Part shown: positions 30,847 to 32,082 of the stretch, piece after piece
Layout: every line of letters begins with the position of its first letter
Position numbering within the stretch: position 1 is the first letter of the stretch
DNA from: Clostridia bacterium
Lineage (GTDB): Bacteria > Bacillota > Clostridia > Oscillospirales > CAG-272
DNA length: 32,082 nt
Reading direction: 5' to 3'
Assembly: GCA_017625915.1 (NCBI GenBank)
Contig: JAGAJV010000159.1
Span: 1-32,082, forward strand
Translations under genes and position numbers: made by a program
The notes under the pieces: generated by a model
The model's database searches: none
The model's input: only the letters and a program-made list of their open reading frames with translations
Told to the model about the DNA's origin: nothing

Positions 30847-31377
30847 ATGAATATCAAAAATTTAAGCAAGGACAGGCTTGGCTCTGTTGTTTGGGGCTGT
30901 ATTGTTTTGGTAATAGGAATTCTTTTTTGTTGCTCACTATCCTTTGCAATAACAGGGCTTAGTTATCTTATCGGTATTTCTATTATTGCAGCAGGCTTAA
31001 TTTGGGCAGCCACAACAGGCATACAAAGAAAAAGCTTAATCACCGCCAGCGGCTTTCTTTCAACAACGCTTATGGCTTTTGGAATTATGTTTATTATGAG
31101 AAGACTCGCCAGCATTGTTGTTGATTTTATCCCTTGGTTTATGATTTCGGCAGGTGTATTTATAATAATTGATGCTTTTCTTTTAAAATTTGCAAGAAAT
31201 GATAATTCTCTTGCTAAATTTATTACTGAGCTTGTAATAGGCGTTGTCTCTGCCACTCTCGGCTTTCTTGTGAAGTTTGTTAATGGCTGGGATAAGTTTT
31301 CGGCTACTGTGCTTGGTGCAATTTTAGTCATTTACGCATTATATACAATTTTTATAGCAATTTTCAAAAAAGATTAA
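30847..31377 (+). CDS. DUF308 family membrane protein (HdeD-like)
   Basis: A 176-aa membrane protein with about five to six helices arranged as repeated hairpins. Segments such as VVWGCIVLVIGILF, LSYLIGISIIAAGLIW and GVFIIIDAFLLKF match the DUF308/HdeD pattern of paired helices with G-x-x-x-x-x-G turns. The role of the family is not settled; the best-known member, HdeD, is linked to acid resistance. The ribosome-binding site is weak (TAGG), so the start at 30847 is likely but not certain. Confidence 0.72.
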   Translation: MNIKNLSKDRLGSVVWGCIVLVIGILFCCSLSFAITGLSYLIGISIIAAGLIWAATTGIQRKSLITASGFLSTTLMAFGIMFIMRRLASIVVDFIPWFMISAGVFIIIDAFLLKFARNDNSLAKFITELVIGVVSATLGFLVKFVNGWDKFSATVLGAILVIYALYTIFIAIFKKD

Positions 31378-31417
31378 AGAATTTCAGAAAAATTTGAGGC
31401 TGGCATATAAAGAAGAA

Positions 31418-31453
31418 AAGGCAGAAATTCCAAACGAAATTTCTGTCTTTTAT
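31418..31453 (+). terminator. DUF308 gene terminator
   Basis: GGCAGAAATT (31420-31429) pairs with AATTTCTGTC (31438-31447), with one G-U pair, followed by TTTTATT. Confidence 0.78.
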
Positions 31454-31466
31454 TGTTATTTGGTTT

Positions 31467-31517
31467 AAATTCGCTATTTTAGCTTGTCAAAGACAAATTT
31501 AGCTGTGGCTTCGCCAC
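31467..31517. repeat. Hairpin array G (AAATTNGCT spacer, related to array E)
   Basis: AAATTCGCT and AAATTTAGCT spacers with TTGTC-aaa-GACAA and GTGGC-ttc-GCCAC hairpins. The last spacer-hairpin pair is nearly identical to the end of array E. Confidence 0.7.
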
Positions 31518-31546
31518 CGACGGCTATATTCTATGCGCCCTATATC
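31518..31546. repeat. Degenerate heptamer tract H13 at the TSUP gene stop
   Basis: CGACGGC, TATATTC, TATGCGC, CCTATAT. On the minus strand GTGATATAGGG spans the TGA stop of the TSUP gene, the same layout as tract H9 at the AEC gene. Confidence 0.5.
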
Positions 31547-31937
31547 ACTTTAATATTTGTAAAACTGCAATCCCTGTGCCTATTACAGTAAGAATAACGC
31601 CTACAATGCGATTTAGCGTTTTGTGACTTGCCTTATTAGCGATTTTGGACGCAAGCAGCGCAAAGGTAAGGGTAACTGCAATACAGAGGGTAAGAACGAG
31701 ATAATCAAGCTTGCTATCTGACATTGCGAAATGGCTGACTGCTCCCGTAAACGCAGTAAAGGTCATAATAAACACGCTTGTGCCAATGGCAGTTTTTAAT
31801 TCGTAGCCTAAGATTGTGGTAAGGACAAATAGCATAGTAAGTCCGCCGCCACCGCCTACAAAGCCACAAATAAAGCCGACAATTGCTCCGCTTATAATGC
31901 TTTTAATTAAAAATGCTTTTGAATTTTGCTCGTGCAT
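31545..31937 (-). CDS. TauE/SafE (TSUP) family half-size permease, second gene of pair
   Basis: A 130-aa membrane protein with four helices, about half of a usual TSUP permease (about 250 aa). The motif GFICGFVGGGGGLTMLFVLTTILGY, followed by L-K-T-A-I-G-T-S-V-F, is the hallmark of TSUP repeats, which move sulfite, sulfoacetate or other organosulfur anions. Its start overlaps the 3' end of the upstream partner by 31 bp in another frame, so the two halves are cotranslated and probably assemble into one transporter. Pairs of half-size TSUP genes are common in Clostridia. The substrate is unknown. The stop codon lies at the edge of a degenerate heptamer tract. Confidence 0.85.
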   Translation of the reverse strand: MHEQNSKAFLIKSIISGAIVGFICGFVGGGGGLTMLFVLTTILGYELKTAIGTSVFIMTFTAFTGAVSHFAMSDSKLDYLVLTLCIAVTLTFALLASKIANKASHKTLNRIVGVILTVIGTGIAVLQILK

Positions 31938-32082
31938 TGTGTTTTAGTTGCATTAATTGGGTAAACTAAAAATTTAATGCCTAAAAATACTGCAAGCAAA
32001 ATACTGTATGAGCCAAGCAATTTATCAGGCAAATAGCTGCCTGCAAAGCTACCGATAAATGTAAATACTATTACCGATATAA
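31907..32082 (-). CDS. TauE/SafE (TSUP) half-size permease, first gene of pair (partial)
   Basis: The reading frame enters from the right edge and ends with TAA at 31907-31909. The visible 57 or so residues include FTFIGSFAGSYLPDKLLG and LLAVFLGIKFLVYPI, the C-terminal part of a TSUP repeat (glycine-rich loop then helix). The 5' end lies outside the window. It overlaps the next gene by 31 bp, and the tail in the overlap (TQCTSKIQKHF) is hydrophilic. Confidence 0.8.
   Translation of the reverse strand, partial: ISVIVFTFIGSFAGSYLPDKLLGSYSILLAVFLGIKFLVYPINATKTQCTSKIQKHF

Overview
The window is low-GC, gene-dense DNA from what looks like an anaerobic Firmicute of class Clostridia, probably gut-associated. 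The evidence is consensus TTGACA/TATAAT promoters with 17-bp spacers, strong AGGAGG-type ribosome sites, an FMN riboswitch on a riboflavin ECF transporter, lipobox-type lipoproteins, meso-diaminopimelate dehydrogenase, pyruvate formate-lyase with its activase, and a class A-like RNase P RNA. Genus cannot be assigned from sequence alone. There is no phage, plasmid, transposase or CRISPR locus.

Layout. 1-910: FMN riboswitch and ribU. 943-7721: a two-gene operon for a very large beta-helix surface lipoprotein and a lipoprotein with degenerate phospholipase D-like motifs. 7826-9661 (minus): an acyltransferase and a DUF6062-type protein. 9857-12843 (plus): an OGG1-type 8-oxoguanine DNA glycosylase, a KDG-kinase-like PfkB sugar kinase and a short-chain dehydrogenase. 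13158-14809 (minus): rsmA and a DUF554 membrane protein, divergent from tRNA-Thr(CGT). 15089-17684 (minus): two family 2 glycosyltransferases on separate promoters. 17925-21896 (plus): two tandem paralogous clan GH-A-like glycoside hydrolases, one a lipoprotein and one without any signal peptide. 22123-22781: a 60-aa conserved small protein divergent from the RNase P RNA. 22942-25392 (minus): glycerate kinase and an AEC transporter. 25774-29948 (plus): ddh, then pflB-pflA. 29984-32082: two small membrane proteins and a pair of half-size TauE/SafE (TSUP) permease genes, the last running off the window.

The genes are mostly ordinary housekeeping and envelope functions. The unusual layer is intergenic. 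Two families of structured repeats sit at many gene boundaries. The first is degenerate tandem heptanucleotide tracts (13 or more loci). The second is arrays of short, mutually different hairpins separated by a near-constant 7-9-bp spacer (AATTCAT/ATGAATT, ATGAAATC or AGCGAAATT types), with a spacer-orientation switch at the array centre. Homologous hairpins in two arrays keep their stems while their loops differ. Several genes end inside these repeats, so the repeats supply stop codons and C-terminal residues; one gene takes its ribosome-binding site from a heptamer tract and one promoter lies directly beside a tract. A separate 172-bp segment bounded by a perfect 10-bp inverted repeat sits after the rsmA operon. 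These repeats are the best candidates for something undescribed here.
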